The notes under the pieces: generated by a model | Told to the model about the DNA's origin: nothing | The model's input: only the letters and a program-made list of their open reading frames with translations | Databases searched by the model: none | NCBI GenBank assembly: GCA_049316905.1 | Contig: JBMOJH010000020.1 | Span: forward strand, 1 to 38,717 | DNA: 38,717 nucleotides | Origin: CAIPVR01 sp049316905 | GTDB taxonomy: Bacteria; Actinomycetota; Acidimicrobiia; Acidimicrobiales; Microtrichaceae | Direction: 5' to 3' | Made by a program: the position numbers and the translations under genes | Shown here: positions 1 through 8,651 of the stretch, piece by piece | How the letters are laid out: each line of letters opens with the position of its first letter | How positions within the stretch are numbered: the stretch's first letter is position 1

Positions 1-2706
1 TTCACCGAGGTGGAGACCCCGGTGCTCTCGGCCTCCGCGGGTGGCGCCGTCGCCCGGCCGTTCGTCACCCACCACAACGCGCTCGGGGTGGACCTGCACC
101 TGCGCGTCGCCCCGGAGCTGGCCCTGAAGCGCCTCGTGGTCGGCGGCATGGACCGGGTGTTCGAGCTGGGCCGGGTGTTCCGCAACGAGGGGATCGACAC
201 CACGCACAACCCCGAGTTCACGATCCTCGAGGCGTACCAGAGCCCCGGCGACGTGACCGACATGATGGACCTGGTCGAGGGCCTGGTGGTCGCCGCGGCC
301 CGCGCCGCCAACGGCACCACCGAGGTGGACGTGGCGGGGACGACGGTCGACCTGGCCGAGCCGTGGCGCCGGGTGGCGATGGCCGAGCTGGTTCGGGAGG
401 TGACCGGGGTGGAGCTGCGCTCCGACCTGGACCCGGACGAGGCCCGGGGGCTGCTGGCGGGCCTGGGCGTGGCCACCGAGCCGGGCTGGGGTGCGGGCCG
501 GTGCCTCGCCGAGGCGTTCGAGCGCTTCGTCGAGCACACGCTGGCGCGGCCCACGATCGTGTTCGACCACCCCCGGGAGACCTCGCCGCTGGCGCGGGCG
601 CGTCCCGACGACCCCACCACCACGGAGCGCTTCGAGGTCATCGTCGGCGGCCGCGAGCTGGCCAACGCCTACAGCGAGCTCAACGACCCCGACGAGCAGC
701 GGCGCCGCATGGCCGCGGGCACGCCCGACGGGTCGCTCGCACCCGGCGACGAGGAGTTCGTGGAGGCGTTGGAGGCGGGCCTGTCGCCCACCGGCGGCCT
801 GGGCGTGGGCGTCGACCGGCTGGTGATGCTGCTGACCGGTGCGTCCTCGATCCGCGACGTCGTGCTCTTTCCCGCCCTGCGGCCCCGGCGCGGCCGTGAC
901 CGCGACGCCCGGGCGCTCAGCCCGGTGGTGCCCACCACGCCACTCCCCACCTCCGTTCGGCCCGGCGCTCCGGTGGCCTTCGTGCGCCTCTCCGGCCTGG
1001 TCCGGGTGGTGGCCACGCTCACCACCGTGGTGGGCGTGCTGATCATGCTCACCGCCCTGCCGCGCCTGGGAGGCCGGTTCCTCCTCCTGGAGGAGCTGGT
1101 CACCCCGGTACCGAAGCTGGTGGGCGACGAGGCGCTGCCCGCCGCGGTGCTCGGCCTCGTGATGGTGCTCCTGGCCGGCCAGCTCCTCCGCGGCAAGCGG
1201 CGGGCGTGGACCTTCGCCCTGGTGCTGTTCGTGGCCTCCGCGGTGGTGAGCCTCATCCGTGGCGGCGAGGCCGTCGCCCTGGTCACGTCGCTGTCGATGG
1301 TGGCGATCCTGCTGGCGACCCGGAACGAGTTCACCGGCCTGCAGGACCCACCGTCGGTGCTGCAGGTCGCCCGTCTGGTCCCGCGGTACCTGCTGTTCGT
1401 CTACGGGTTCGGCCTCGTCGCGATCTGGACCCAGCGCAACCGGCTGGAGCCACCCTTCTCCTGGGGGCGGTCCGTGGAGGCCGTCACCCTCGGGCTGTTC
1501 GGCATCGACGGCCCGTACGTCTACCGGGGTCGGTTCGGCACCTGGTTCCCCATCGCGATGGTGGTGCTCGGCGCCATCGGCCTACTGCTCCTGCTCTGGC
1601 TGCTCCTGCGACCGGCCGTGCGCCCGCCGGACCGGCAGGGCCGGGCCCGGGCCGAGGAGCTGATGGAGCGTCACGGCTGGGACACACTCGCCCCGTTCAC
1701 CCTGCGGCCCGACCGCAACCACTTCTTCTCCTCGGACGGCGAGGCGATGGTGGCCTACGGCTACCTCGGCGGGTACGCCCTGATGACCGGCGACCCCGTG
1801 GGGGCCACGGCCTCCGTGCCGCTCGTGGTGGACGAGTTCATGGAGTACTGCCGGCGCCACGGCTGGCAGCCGGCGGTGCTCGCGGCCCGGGAGATCGACG
1901 CGCCGTTCTGGGCCGAGCGCGGGTTCCGCAGCTTCTACCTCGGCGACGAGGCGGTGCTCGACTGCCGCACCTTCGACCTCGACGCGCCCGGCATGGGTCC
2001 GGTGCGCCAGTCGGTGCGACGGGTGGAGGGCGACCACACCTACGAGCTGCTCAGCGAGGCCGACGCCGGGCCCGCGCTCGCCGCGGAGCTCGATGAGATC
2101 AGCCGACGCTGGCGACGCGGAGAGGACGAGCGCGGCTACACCATGGCCATGAGCCAGGGGGTGGGTGGCACCGACCCGACCCGCCTCCTCGCCGTGGCCC
2201 GGCGGCAGGGCCCGGAGGGGCCGGGGCCCCCGGTGGCGTTCCTGCGCCTCATCCCCACCGGCGACCGGGAAGGGCCCTACGGGCCGGGCTACACGCTCGA
2301 CCTGATGCGCCGCCTCCCCGACTCGGCGAACGGGATCGTGGAGTTCCTCATCGCCCGCACCGCCGCGGAGCTCGACGGGCGCGGCGTGCCCCGGCTGTCG
2401 CTGAACTTCGCGGTCATGAGCCGCCTGCTCGACGACGACGTGCCGCTCGGTCGGGGCGAACGGGTGCTGCGCCGGCTGGTCGAGGCGCTGAACCCCTACT
2501 ACCAGATCCGTTCGCTTCGGGAGTTCAACGAGAAGTTCCACCCCGAGTGGCTCCCGAGGGTGCTCGTGTACGCAGAGCCCGCGGACCTGCCCAAGGTGGC
2601 GCTGCGGTACGCATGGTTGGAGGGGTTCGTGGACGTGCCGCTGCTGGGTCGCCTCCTCTCGGGTCCCGCGTCGAGCGAGGTGGCCTCGGTGGGGGACCGG
2701 CGGTGA
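1..2706 (+). CDS. lysX: Lysyl-tRNA synthetase fused to MprF-type lysyl-phosphatidylglycerol synthase (5' truncated)
   Basis: The frame is open from base 1, so the N-terminus (including the tRNA-binding OB fold) lies outside the window. Residues 1 to about 296 are the class II LysRS catalytic core: motif 2 is seen in ELGRVFRNEGIDTTHNPEF and motif 3 in GLGVGVDRLVMLLTG followed by SIRDVVLFPALRP. After a short linker come about six membrane helices (roughly 331-538), then a DUF2156 lysyl-transferase domain (about 551-870) with the family's C-terminal signature SLREFNEKFHPEWLPR. Such a protein charges tRNA(Lys) and moves lysine onto membrane phosphatidylglycerol, making the surface less anionic. 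In mycobacterial LysX the membrane and transferase part precedes LysRS; here the order is reversed. The LysRS part may serve general translation, lipid lysinylation, or both. The stop overlaps the next start (GTGA). Confidence 0.88.
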   Translation, partial: FTEVETPVLSASAGGAVARPFVTHHNALGVDLHLRVAPELALKRLVVGGMDRVFELGRVFRNEGIDTTHNPEFTILEAYQSPGDVTDMMDLVEGLVVAAARAANGTTEVDVAGTTVDLAEPWRRVAMAELVREVTGVELRSDLDPDEARGLLAGLGVATEPGWGAGRCLAEAFERFVEHTLARPTIVFDHPRETSPLARARPDDPTTTERFEVIVGGRELANAYSELNDPDEQRRRMAAGTPDGSLAPGDEEFVEALEAGLSPTGGLGVGVDRLVMLLTGASSIRDVVLFPALRPRRGRDRDARALSPVVPTTPLPTSVRPGAPVAFVRLSGLVRVVATLTTVVGVLIMLTALPRLGGRFLLLEELVTPVPKLVGDEALPAAVLGLVMVLLAGQLLRGKRRAWTFALVLFVASAVVSLIRGGEAVALVTSLSMVAILLATRNEFTGLQDPPSVLQVARLVPRYLLFVYGFGLVAIWTQRNRLEPPFSWGRSVEAVTLGLFGIDGPYVYRGRFGTWFPIAMVVLGAIGLLLLLWLLLRPAVRPPDRQGRARAEELMERHGWDTLAPFTLRPDRNHFFSSDGEAMVAYGYLGGYALMTGDPVGATASVPLVVDEFMEYCRRHGWQPAVLAAREIDAPFWAERGFRSFYLGDEAVLDCRTFDLDAPGMGPVRQSVRRVEGDHTYELLSEADAGPALAAELDEISRRWRRGEDERGYTMAMSQGVGGTDPTRLLAVARRQGPEGPGPPVAFLRLIPTGDREGPYGPGYTLDLMRRLPDSANGIVEFLIARTAAELDGRGVPRLSLNFAVMSRLLDDDVPLGRGERVLRRLVEALNPYYQIRSLREFNEKFHPEWLPRVLVYAEPADLPKVALRYAWLEGFVDVPLLGRLLSGPASSEVASVGDRR

Positions 2707-4118
2707 GCGCGTCCCGGGTCCCCACCCGTGTCCGACGGGGCCGCCTCTCGGGTTGGTGGTGGGAGCTCACCTACAAGGTGGGGCCGAACCTGTGGGTGAT
2801 CCCGCTCGGGATCGCGGCGATCGCCATGTGCCTGTTCGCGGTGACCCGCGCGATCGACGGCTCGCTGACCGGGGCGGGACTCGCGGGCCACCTGCCCGAG
2901 TGGATGGTGGCGCGCACGGGGGCGGACGCCGACGTGGTGCTCTCCGCGCTGCTCGCCGCGCTCGCCACCGCGCTGGCGCTGGTGTTCTCCACGAGCGTGC
3001 TCACGTTCTCGCTGGCCTCGAGCCAGCTCGGGCCGCGGTTGATCCGGCGGTTCATGCAGGACCCGGTGACCCAGATCACCCTGGGCGGCCTGCTGTCGGG
3101 CGTGCTGCTGTGCGCGCTCACGCTCGGCTCGGTGCGCGTGGGGACCGGCCCCCTCGCCGTGCCGCAGGCGTCCTACGCGTTGAGCGTGGTGGTGGCCCTC
3201 GGCTGCTTCGTCCTGCTCGTGGTCTACGTGCACCGCGTGGCCTCCACGATCCAGGCCCCCCGGGTGATCGCGTCGGTCGTGGTGGACCTCGAGCGGTCGC
3301 TCGCCGAGCGGGCGGCGGCGCGGGAGCGCCTCGGGGCGGGGCCGGCGCCCGAGGCGTGCGCCGCGTTGGTCGCCGAGGCCGAGCAGGGCGCGGAGCTGGG
3401 CGCGCCCACCTCCGGCTTCATCCAGGGTGTGGACGTCGTCCGTCTCGTCGACCTGGCCGAGCGTCACGACTGGCGCGTCGTGCTGCTCCACCGGCCCGGG
3501 CAGTTCGTGGTGGGCGACCTCCCGCTCGTCCGGGTGGTCCCGGCGTCCGCGGCGCCCGCCGTGGCGAAGGTCCTCACCGAGACCGTGGAGGTGGGTGACT
3601 CCCGCACGCGTCGACAGGACATCGAGTTCGCGTTGTACCAGGTGGTGGAGATCGGCCTGCGGGCGCTGTCGCCCGCGGTGAACGACACGTTCACCGGCCT
3701 CACGTGCATCGACTGGCTGGTGGCCGCGCTCGTGCGCCTGGGCCGGGAGCCCGACGAGGCCGGCGGCGTGGCGGGCCGGGACGGCACGGTGCGCGTCGTG
3801 ATGCCGGTGGTGACCTTCGACCGCCAGGTGGAGGCGTCCTTCGACCTGCTCCGACAGGCCGGTCAGACGAACCCCGCGGTGATCATCCGGCTCCTCGACG
3901 GCCTCGGCACCCTGGCCGGCGCGGTGGAGCCGCGGCACCTGCCCGTGATCTCCGACCACCTCGACCTGGCGCTGGCAACCGGACTGGCCGGGCATCCCGT
4001 GGCGGCCGACGAGGCCGAGCTCCGCGCCCGCCATACCCGGGCCGTGGCGGTGGTGGAGGACCGGGGCGCTGCGAGTGGGGGAGCGAGCGGCGGCGGCAGC
4101 GGCGGGACCGACCGCTAG
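2703..4118 (+). CDS. DUF2254 family integral membrane protein
   Basis: The GTG start shares bases with the preceding TGA stop (GTGA), so translation is probably coupled to the LysRS-MprF gene. The 471-residue product has four membrane helices (about residues 28-50, 77-101, 125-146 and 156-180) and a large soluble C-terminal half. The family signature is visible: FSLASSQLGPR after the second helix, and RQDIEFALYQVVEIGLRALSPAVND in the soluble part given here as RQDIEFALYQ then ALSPAVND. DUF2254 proteins are widespread in bacteria and their function is unknown; I infer an envelope role only from the topology and the neighbour. The in-frame region upstream to 2547 lies inside the previous gene and is not needed. 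The C-terminus is Gly/Ser-rich. Its TAG stop is part of a -10-like box for the next gene. Confidence 0.85.
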   Translation: MSASRVPTRVRRGRLSGWWWELTYKVGPNLWVIPLGIAAIAMCLFAVTRAIDGSLTGAGLAGHLPEWMVARTGADADVVLSALLAALATALALVFSTSVLTFSLASSQLGPRLIRRFMQDPVTQITLGGLLSGVLLCALTLGSVRVGTGPLAVPQASYALSVVVALGCFVLLVVYVHRVASTIQAPRVIASVVVDLERSLAERAAARERLGAGPAPEACAALVAEAEQGAELGAPTSGFIQGVDVVRLVDLAERHDWRVVLLHRPGQFVVGDLPLVRVVPASAAPAVAKVLTETVEVGDSRTRRQDIEFALYQVVEIGLRALSPAVNDTFTGLTCIDWLVAALVRLGREPDEAGGVAGRDGTVRVVMPVVTFDRQVEASFDLLRQAGQTNPAVIIRLLDGLGTLAGAVEPRHLPVISDHLDLALATGLAGHPVAADEAELRARHTRAVAVVEDRGAASGGASGGGSGGTDR

Positions 4119-4130
4119 CGTGAGTCCGTG
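4116..4130 (+). promoter_or_regulatory. Leaderless-type -10 box (TAGCGT) before the DoxX-like gene
   Basis: TAGCGT (4116-4121), six bases, then GTG at 4128. The box includes the TAG stop of the DUF2254 gene. The spacing puts transcription start at the start codon itself. The same hexamer and spacing recur at 8637-8651. No convincing -35 is visible. Confidence 0.5.
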
Positions 4131-4556
4131 AGCACTCCCTCCCTGAAGGACCGGTTCGCCGCGGCGGTCGACGACCCGGACGAGGATCCCGTCCTGACCC
4201 GTTCCCGGCTGCGGTTCGCGGCGATGATGTTCGGCATCGGCGTGCTGCACTTCGTGGCGCCGCGGCCCTTCGAGCGCATCGTGCCCCGTTGGTTCCCGTG
4301 GCGGCGCGAGGCGGTGCTGTGGTCGGGGGTGGCCGAGGTGGCCTCCGGCGTGCTGGTCGCGGTGCCCCGCACCCGCCGGGCCGGTGGCGCGCTGGCCTTC
4401 CTGACGATCCTCGCCGTGTACCCGGCGAACGTGCAGATGGCGATCGACGCGTCGCGGGGTGAGTCGCAGGTGGACAACGTCCCCGCGTGGGCCGCCTGGC
4501 TGCGGCTGCCGCTGCAGATCCCGATGCTCGTGCAGGCCTGGCGGCTCGCCCGCTGA
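4128..4556 (+). CDS. DoxX-like small membrane protein
   Basis: A 142-residue protein with four hydrophobic segments (about residues 27-47, 62-80, 86-104 and 120-138), the size and topology of the DoxX/DUF4267-like family. Motif-level support is modest: LHFVAPRPFERIVP in the first helix region and YPANVQMAID after the third resemble actinobacterial DoxX-family proteins. No catalytic residues can be assigned. Start GTG at 4128 is supported by a TAGCGT box six bases upstream. It lies on the same strand 9 bp after the DUF2254 gene, so read-through from that gene is also possible. Function is unknown beyond being an inner-membrane protein. Confidence 0.7.
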   Translation: MSTPSLKDRFAAAVDDPDEDPVLTRSRLRFAAMMFGIGVLHFVAPRPFERIVPRWFPWRREAVLWSGVAEVASGVLVAVPRTRRAGGALAFLTILAVYPANVQMAIDASRGESQVDNVPAWAAWLRLPLQIPMLVQAWRLAR

Positions 4557-4584
4557 GACGCAGGACCGACCGGGACGGCAGGGG

Positions 4585-7125
4585 ATGATGACGGAGGAGC
4601 CGGATCGCGGGCCCGGGGGCGGGCCCGGCGGCCGACCCGTGGAGGGGGCAGGGGAACTTCCGTCGCTCGGTCGGGACGTGCTGCTGGCCATGGTCGACCG
4701 CACCACGGACGCTGTCCTGTTGCTGGACGAGGAGGGGCGGATCCGTTGGGCCAGCCCGTCGGTGGTGGAGGCATCGGGATGGTCGCCCGAGGAGGTCACC
4801 GCATTCGGGCGGGGGGAGCTGGTGCACCCCGAAGACCGTGACGTGACCCTCGCGGCCCTCGGGGCTCTGTTCGCCGCCGAACCGGGCACTCACTCCCGGG
4901 ACGAACCGCTGGTCGTGCGCCTCCGCACTCGAGCCGGTGAGTACCGCTGGACGTCCGTGACCGGGCGGGACCTCCGTGACGACCCCAAGGTCCGCGGGGT
5001 GGTGCTCGCGCTGCGTGACGCGGACGACGACGTCCTCGCCCGGCATGCCGTCGAGGCCTCGGAGCGGCGGTTCCGCGCCCTCGTACTGCACGGCTCCGAC
5101 GTCACCTTCACCTTCGGCGACGACATGCACGTGACCTCGGTGTCCGCCTCGGCCCGGGAGCTGTACGGCGTGGAGCCCGAGGACATGCTGGGGGTCCGAG
5201 CGTTCGCCAACGTCCTCCCGCCGGACCGCGAGATGATCGAGGGCGTCCTCGAGGACCTCCGCCGGCGCCCCGGGGGCACCGCCAGCGCCCGGGTCCGGGC
5301 CCGCGTCGCCGGCGGCCCGCTCCGGGTCTACGAGGGTCGCGTCACGAACCTGCTGCGCGTGGCCGAGGTGGGCGAGTGGGTGTGCAACTTCTGGGACGTC
5401 ACAGCCGAGGTCCAGGCCGAGGACGAGAACCGCCGCCTGCTCGAGATCTTCGAGCTCACCGGCGACGTCGTGCTGCACTTCTCCGCCGACGGGACCCTCC
5501 GCTACCTCAACGCCGCGGCGCGGGAGTTCCTCGGGTTGGACGACGCGACCGTCGCCGCCCGGATCGGCGAGGTGTGGGCCGACGAGCCGGTCCTGCCCCC
5601 GGGGGTGATGGAGCTGGTCCTGGAGGACGACTTCACCTCCTGGGGCGGTGAGGTGACGGGACAGGGCGCCGAGGGCCCGGTCCCGCTGGCCCTCCAGGTC
5701 CTCGCGCACCGCGACGCCGCCGGCCGACTGACCCACATCTCCGCGTTGGCCCGCGACATCAGCGACCGCAAGCGGCTCCAGGCCACGCTCGAGCACCAGG
5801 CCACGCACGACCCCCTCACCGGCCTGCCGAACCGGGCACTCCTGTTCGAGCGGATCGCCGCCGCGGTGGAGGGTCTGCGCGCCGGCGGCCGTGGCCACGT
5901 GGTGGGCCTGTTGTTCATCGACCTCGACCACTTCAAGGTCATCAACGACAGCCTCGGTCACGCCCTCGGGGACCAGCTCCTCCGGGCGATCGGCCGGCGG
6001 ATCCGGTCCGCGGTCCGCCCGGGCGACACGGTCGGGCGCTTCGGCGGCGACGAGTTCGTGGTGTTGTGCGAGCGCCTCGACACCGAGGACGACGCGGTGG
6101 TCATCGCCCACCGCATCGAACAGACGCTGCAGCGACCCTTCGAGGTGGGCGGTCACGAGATCCACGCCGGCACGTCGATCGGGATCGCGTTCGCGGACCC
6201 CGACGAGGCCGACCCCGCCGCGGTGCTCCGCGATGCGGACACCGCCATGTACCGGGCCAAGTCCGTCGGGCGGGGTCGATGGGTGATGTTCGACGACGAA
6301 CTGCGCCGCCAGGCCGTGGAGCGCCAGCGCGTGGAGACCTCGTTGCGCCACGCCCGCAGCGGCGAGGACCTCGAGCTGCACTTCCAACCGGTGGTCGAAT
6401 TGGCCACCGGCCGGATCGTCGGCGCCGAGGCCCTGCTGCGCTGGCACCGCGACGGTCAGCTGGTGCCGCCTGCCGAGTTCGTGCCGGTCGCCGAGGAGAC
6501 GGGCCTCATCGTCCCCATCGGGGAGTGGGTGCTCCGGACCGCGTGCGCCCAGCTCGCCGAGTGGCGCGGGTGGGAGGGGTGGCAGGACCTGGGGATCGCG
6601 GTCAACGCCTCCACCCGCCAGCTGCAGCACGCCGGGTTCGTCCCGACGGTGCTCGACCTCATCCGTGAGTTCGGCCTCGGGTCCGGCGCGCTGGCCGTGG
6701 AGATCACCGAGTCCGTGGTCCTCGACGACGTGGGTGACGCGTCGCTGCGCCTCCAGGAGCTCCGCGAGGCGGGGATCCGCATCGCGGTGGACGACTTCGG
6801 CACCGGCTACTCGTCGCTCACCTATCTCCACCGGCTCCCGCTCGACCTGGTCAAGCTCGACCGGGCGTTCGTGGCCGGTGTGGGCACCCGCCCTGCGGAC
6901 ACCGCGATCGTGACCGCGGTGCTCCAGCTCGCCGAGGTGCTCGGCCTCCGGGCGATCGCCGAGGGCATCGAGAGCGGGCCGCAGCTGACCGAGCTCCGGG
7001 GCCTCGGCTGCACCTTCGGCCAGGGCTTCCACCTCGCCCGGCCGATGCCGGCGGAGGAGTTCGGCGAGCTGATCCGGCGCACCCGCGTGCTGCCGGCCCC
7101 GCCCTCCGGCGACCCCCGGCCCTAG
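4585..7125 (+). CDS. Triple-PAS GGDEF-EAL cyclic-di-GMP synthase/phosphodiesterase
   Basis: I start at ATG 4585 (a second ATG follows at 4588), preceded by a GGCAGGGG stretch; the frame is open upstream but enters the previous gene. The 846-residue protein has no membrane helix. It holds three PAS-like sensor domains (about 35-150, 160-280 and 295-410), a GGDEF diguanylate cyclase domain (about 420-575) and an EAL phosphodiesterase domain (about 590-835). The cyclase active site GGDEF is intact at 487-491, with an inhibitory I-site RPGD at 478-481. The EAL domain keeps EALLRW (E615) and DDFGTGYSS (D736, D737), needed for metal binding and hydrolysis of c-di-GMP. Both activities therefore look possible; which one dominates probably depends on PAS input. 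No obvious effector gene is adjacent. Confidence 0.93.
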   Translation: MMTEEPDRGPGGGPGGRPVEGAGELPSLGRDVLLAMVDRTTDAVLLLDEEGRIRWASPSVVEASGWSPEEVTAFGRGELVHPEDRDVTLAALGALFAAEPGTHSRDEPLVVRLRTRAGEYRWTSVTGRDLRDDPKVRGVVLALRDADDDVLARHAVEASERRFRALVLHGSDVTFTFGDDMHVTSVSASARELYGVEPEDMLGVRAFANVLPPDREMIEGVLEDLRRRPGGTASARVRARVAGGPLRVYEGRVTNLLRVAEVGEWVCNFWDVTAEVQAEDENRRLLEIFELTGDVVLHFSADGTLRYLNAAAREFLGLDDATVAARIGEVWADEPVLPPGVMELVLEDDFTSWGGEVTGQGAEGPVPLALQVLAHRDAAGRLTHISALARDISDRKRLQATLEHQATHDPLTGLPNRALLFERIAAAVEGLRAGGRGHVVGLLFIDLDHFKVINDSLGHALGDQLLRAIGRRIRSAVRPGDTVGRFGGDEFVVLCERLDTEDDAVVIAHRIEQTLQRPFEVGGHEIHAGTSIGIAFADPDEADPAAVLRDADTAMYRAKSVGRGRWVMFDDELRRQAVERQRVETSLRHARSGEDLELHFQPVVELATGRIVGAEALLRWHRDGQLVPPAEFVPVAEETGLIVPIGEWVLRTACAQLAEWRGWEGWQDLGIAVNASTRQLQHAGFVPTVLDLIREFGLGSGALAVEITESVVLDDVGDASLRLQELREAGIRIAVDDFGTGYSSLTYLHRLPLDLVKLDRAFVAGVGTRPADTAIVTAVLQLAEVLGLRAIAEGIESGPQLTELRGLGCTFGQGFHLARPMPAEEFGELIRRTRVLPAPPSGDPRP

Positions 7126-7138
7126 CGGGGCGGCCCCG
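7126..7138. terminator. GC hairpin after the GGDEF-EAL gene
   Basis: CGGGG (7126-7130), loop CGG, CCCCG (7134-7138), directly after the TAG stop and before the convergent stop at 7157. A 10-bp palindrome CCCGTACGGG follows at 7135-7144. There is no T-tract, so terminator activity is a guess. Confidence 0.3.
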
Positions 7139-7156
7139 TACGGGACGGATCACGGC

Positions 7157-8554
7157 TCAGTACGGGAGGGCGGGGTGGCCGAGCACGCCCCGTGGGTCCG
7201 CGGCGCGTTTCGCGGCCGAGAGCAGGGTGCGGGCGGCGGGTGAGGTCGTCCGGCGCCACCAGTCCACGTTGTGCGGTCCGATGCCGTGCTCGGCGCTGAA
7301 GCTGCCGCCGAGGTCGTCGACGGCCGTACCGAACACGAGGTCGGCCGCGGCGCGACGCAGTTCCGCTCCGGGTGGTCGTTCCCCGGGGAACACGAGGTTC
7401 ATGTGGACGCCGCCATCGCCCCAGTGACCGAAGTCCGCGACCACCACCTCGGGGTCGAACTCGGCGACCCGGGAGCGGACCAGCGTCCGCAACCTCGGGA
7501 GCGAGGGCCGGGGGACCGACACGTCGAAGCCCACCACCACTCCCCGTCGGCGCAACCCCTCGGTCACCGCGTGGCGGAGGGCCCAGGCATCGGCGGGCGG
7601 CACCACGATCCCCTCGAACGGGGTGGCCGCCGCGGCAGCGAGGCCCACCACTGCGTCCTCGCAGCCGCCGGTGCCGGCAGCCTCCGCGAGCACGAGCACC
7701 CGGTCGGGACCCGGGTGCAGCGGGACGCGCACGCCGTGAACGGTGGCCGCGGCATCCACCGCCTCCCCCGAGAGCACCTCGAAGGCGCTCAGCATCGTCC
7801 CGAGCCGGTGCTCGGCGTCGAGGAGCAGCCGGATCGCGTCGTCCGGCGTGGTGGCCGCGAGGAGACACGCACGCTCCGCCGGCCGGGGCTGGAGGTCGAC
7901 CGCCACCTGCGTGATGATCCCGAACGCCCCGGACGAGCCGATCAGCAGCGCGGCCGGGTCCGCGCCCGTGTTGTCCTTCCGCAGCGTCCGCAGGGTGTCG
8001 AGGACCGACACGTCGTCGTCGGCCAGCACGGCCTCCAGGCCCAGGACCTGCCGGCGCATGTCGCCGTGGCGGAGCATGCGGGCGCCGCCCGTGTTGGTGG
8101 CGGCCATGCCCCCGAGGCAGGGGTCCGAACCCAGGTCGATCGGCAGCTCCAGGCCGTGCGGCGCGGCGGCCGCGTTCAGCTGCGACAGGCGCAGTCCGGC
8201 GGGGACGACGGCGGTGCGGTCCACGGGGTCGAGGACCAGGCCGTCCACGAGCCGCTCGGTGCTGAGCACCACCGGCGCGACGACGGCGCGGTCAGCGGCC
8301 GGGACCGGTGGTGGGGTGGAGGCGCCGACCAGCCCGCTGTTGGCGCCCTGGGGCAGGAGGCGACGCCGGTGACGCCGGGCCCAGCGCACGACCACGCGGA
8401 CCTCGTCGGTGGACGCGGGGCGGACCACCGCGGCCGCGGGACCGGGCGCGCCCCGGGCCGGTGTCTCGTAGGCCGTGAGGTCGTCGGCCGGGCCGAGCAC
8501 GGCGAGCGGTCCGAGCTCGTGGACGAGCTCGTCGAGAGGATCGCCGGCGGGCAC
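7157..8554 (-). CDS. FAD-linked D-2-hydroxyacid dehydrogenase (D-2-hydroxyglutarate/glycolate oxidase type)
   Basis: The 465-residue product matches the GlcD/D2HGDH flavoprotein family. The N-terminal PP-loop FAD-binding domain shows PQGANSGLVGAS at 68-79 and GMAATNTGGAR further on, followed by LRKDNTG. The C-terminal domain has the metal and substrate motif HWGDGGVH (377-384; family form HxGDGxxH) and the C-terminal FSAEHGIG (419-426). Members oxidise D-2-hydroxyacids such as D-2-hydroxyglutarate, D-lactate or glycolate with FAD and pass electrons to a membrane or flavoprotein acceptor; the substrate cannot be read from the sequence. No GlcE or GlcF partner is adjacent. Start GTG 8554 is the first start in frame and follows a CATCAT box by six bases. 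The gene is divergent from the DapB-like gene. Confidence 0.88.
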   Translation of the reverse strand: MPAGDPLDELVHELGPLAVLGPADDLTAYETPARGAPGPAAAVVRPASTDEVRVVVRWARRHRRRLLPQGANSGLVGASTPPPVPAADRAVVAPVVLSTERLVDGLVLDPVDRTAVVPAGLRLSQLNAAAAPHGLELPIDLGSDPCLGGMAATNTGGARMLRHGDMRRQVLGLEAVLADDDVSVLDTLRTLRKDNTGADPAALLIGSSGAFGIITQVAVDLQPRPAERACLLAATTPDDAIRLLLDAEHRLGTMLSAFEVLSGEAVDAAATVHGVRVPLHPGPDRVLVLAEAAGTGGCEDAVVGLAAAAATPFEGIVVPPADAWALRHAVTEGLRRRGVVVGFDVSVPRPSLPRLRTLVRSRVAEFDPEVVVADFGHWGDGGVHMNLVFPGERPPGAELRRAAADLVFGTAVDDLGGSFSAEHGIGPHNVDWWRRTTSPAARTLLSAAKRAADPRGVLGHPALPY

Positions 8555-8566
8555 CCGACCATGATG
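8552..8566 (-). promoter_or_regulatory. Candidate leaderless -10 box (CATCAT) of the flavoprotein gene
   Basis: On the minus strand CATCAT (8566-8561) is followed by six bases and GTG at 8554. It matches TATAAT at four of six positions. It is weaker than the TANNNT boxes elsewhere in the window. Confidence 0.3.
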
Positions 8567-8636
8567 CCCGCACGCCGCGCGGTTTCATCGACCGCCCCCG
8601 CCGGCCCCCGCCCCCACCTACCGGATCCCGATTGCG

Positions 8637-8651
8637 TAGCGTGCCGGCGTG
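8637..8651 (+). promoter_or_regulatory. Leaderless-type -10 box (TAGCGT) of the DapB-like gene
   Basis: TAGCGT (8637-8642), six bases, GTG at 8649. The arrangement is identical to that at 4116-4130. Confidence 0.5.

Noticed and set aside
3883..7032. Very long open frame (1049 codons) on the minus strand opposite the GGDEF-EAL gene
   Set aside because: It is His/Arg/Gly/Ala-rich with no domain, and lies antisense to an intact conserved gene. Such frames are common in GC-rich DNA.
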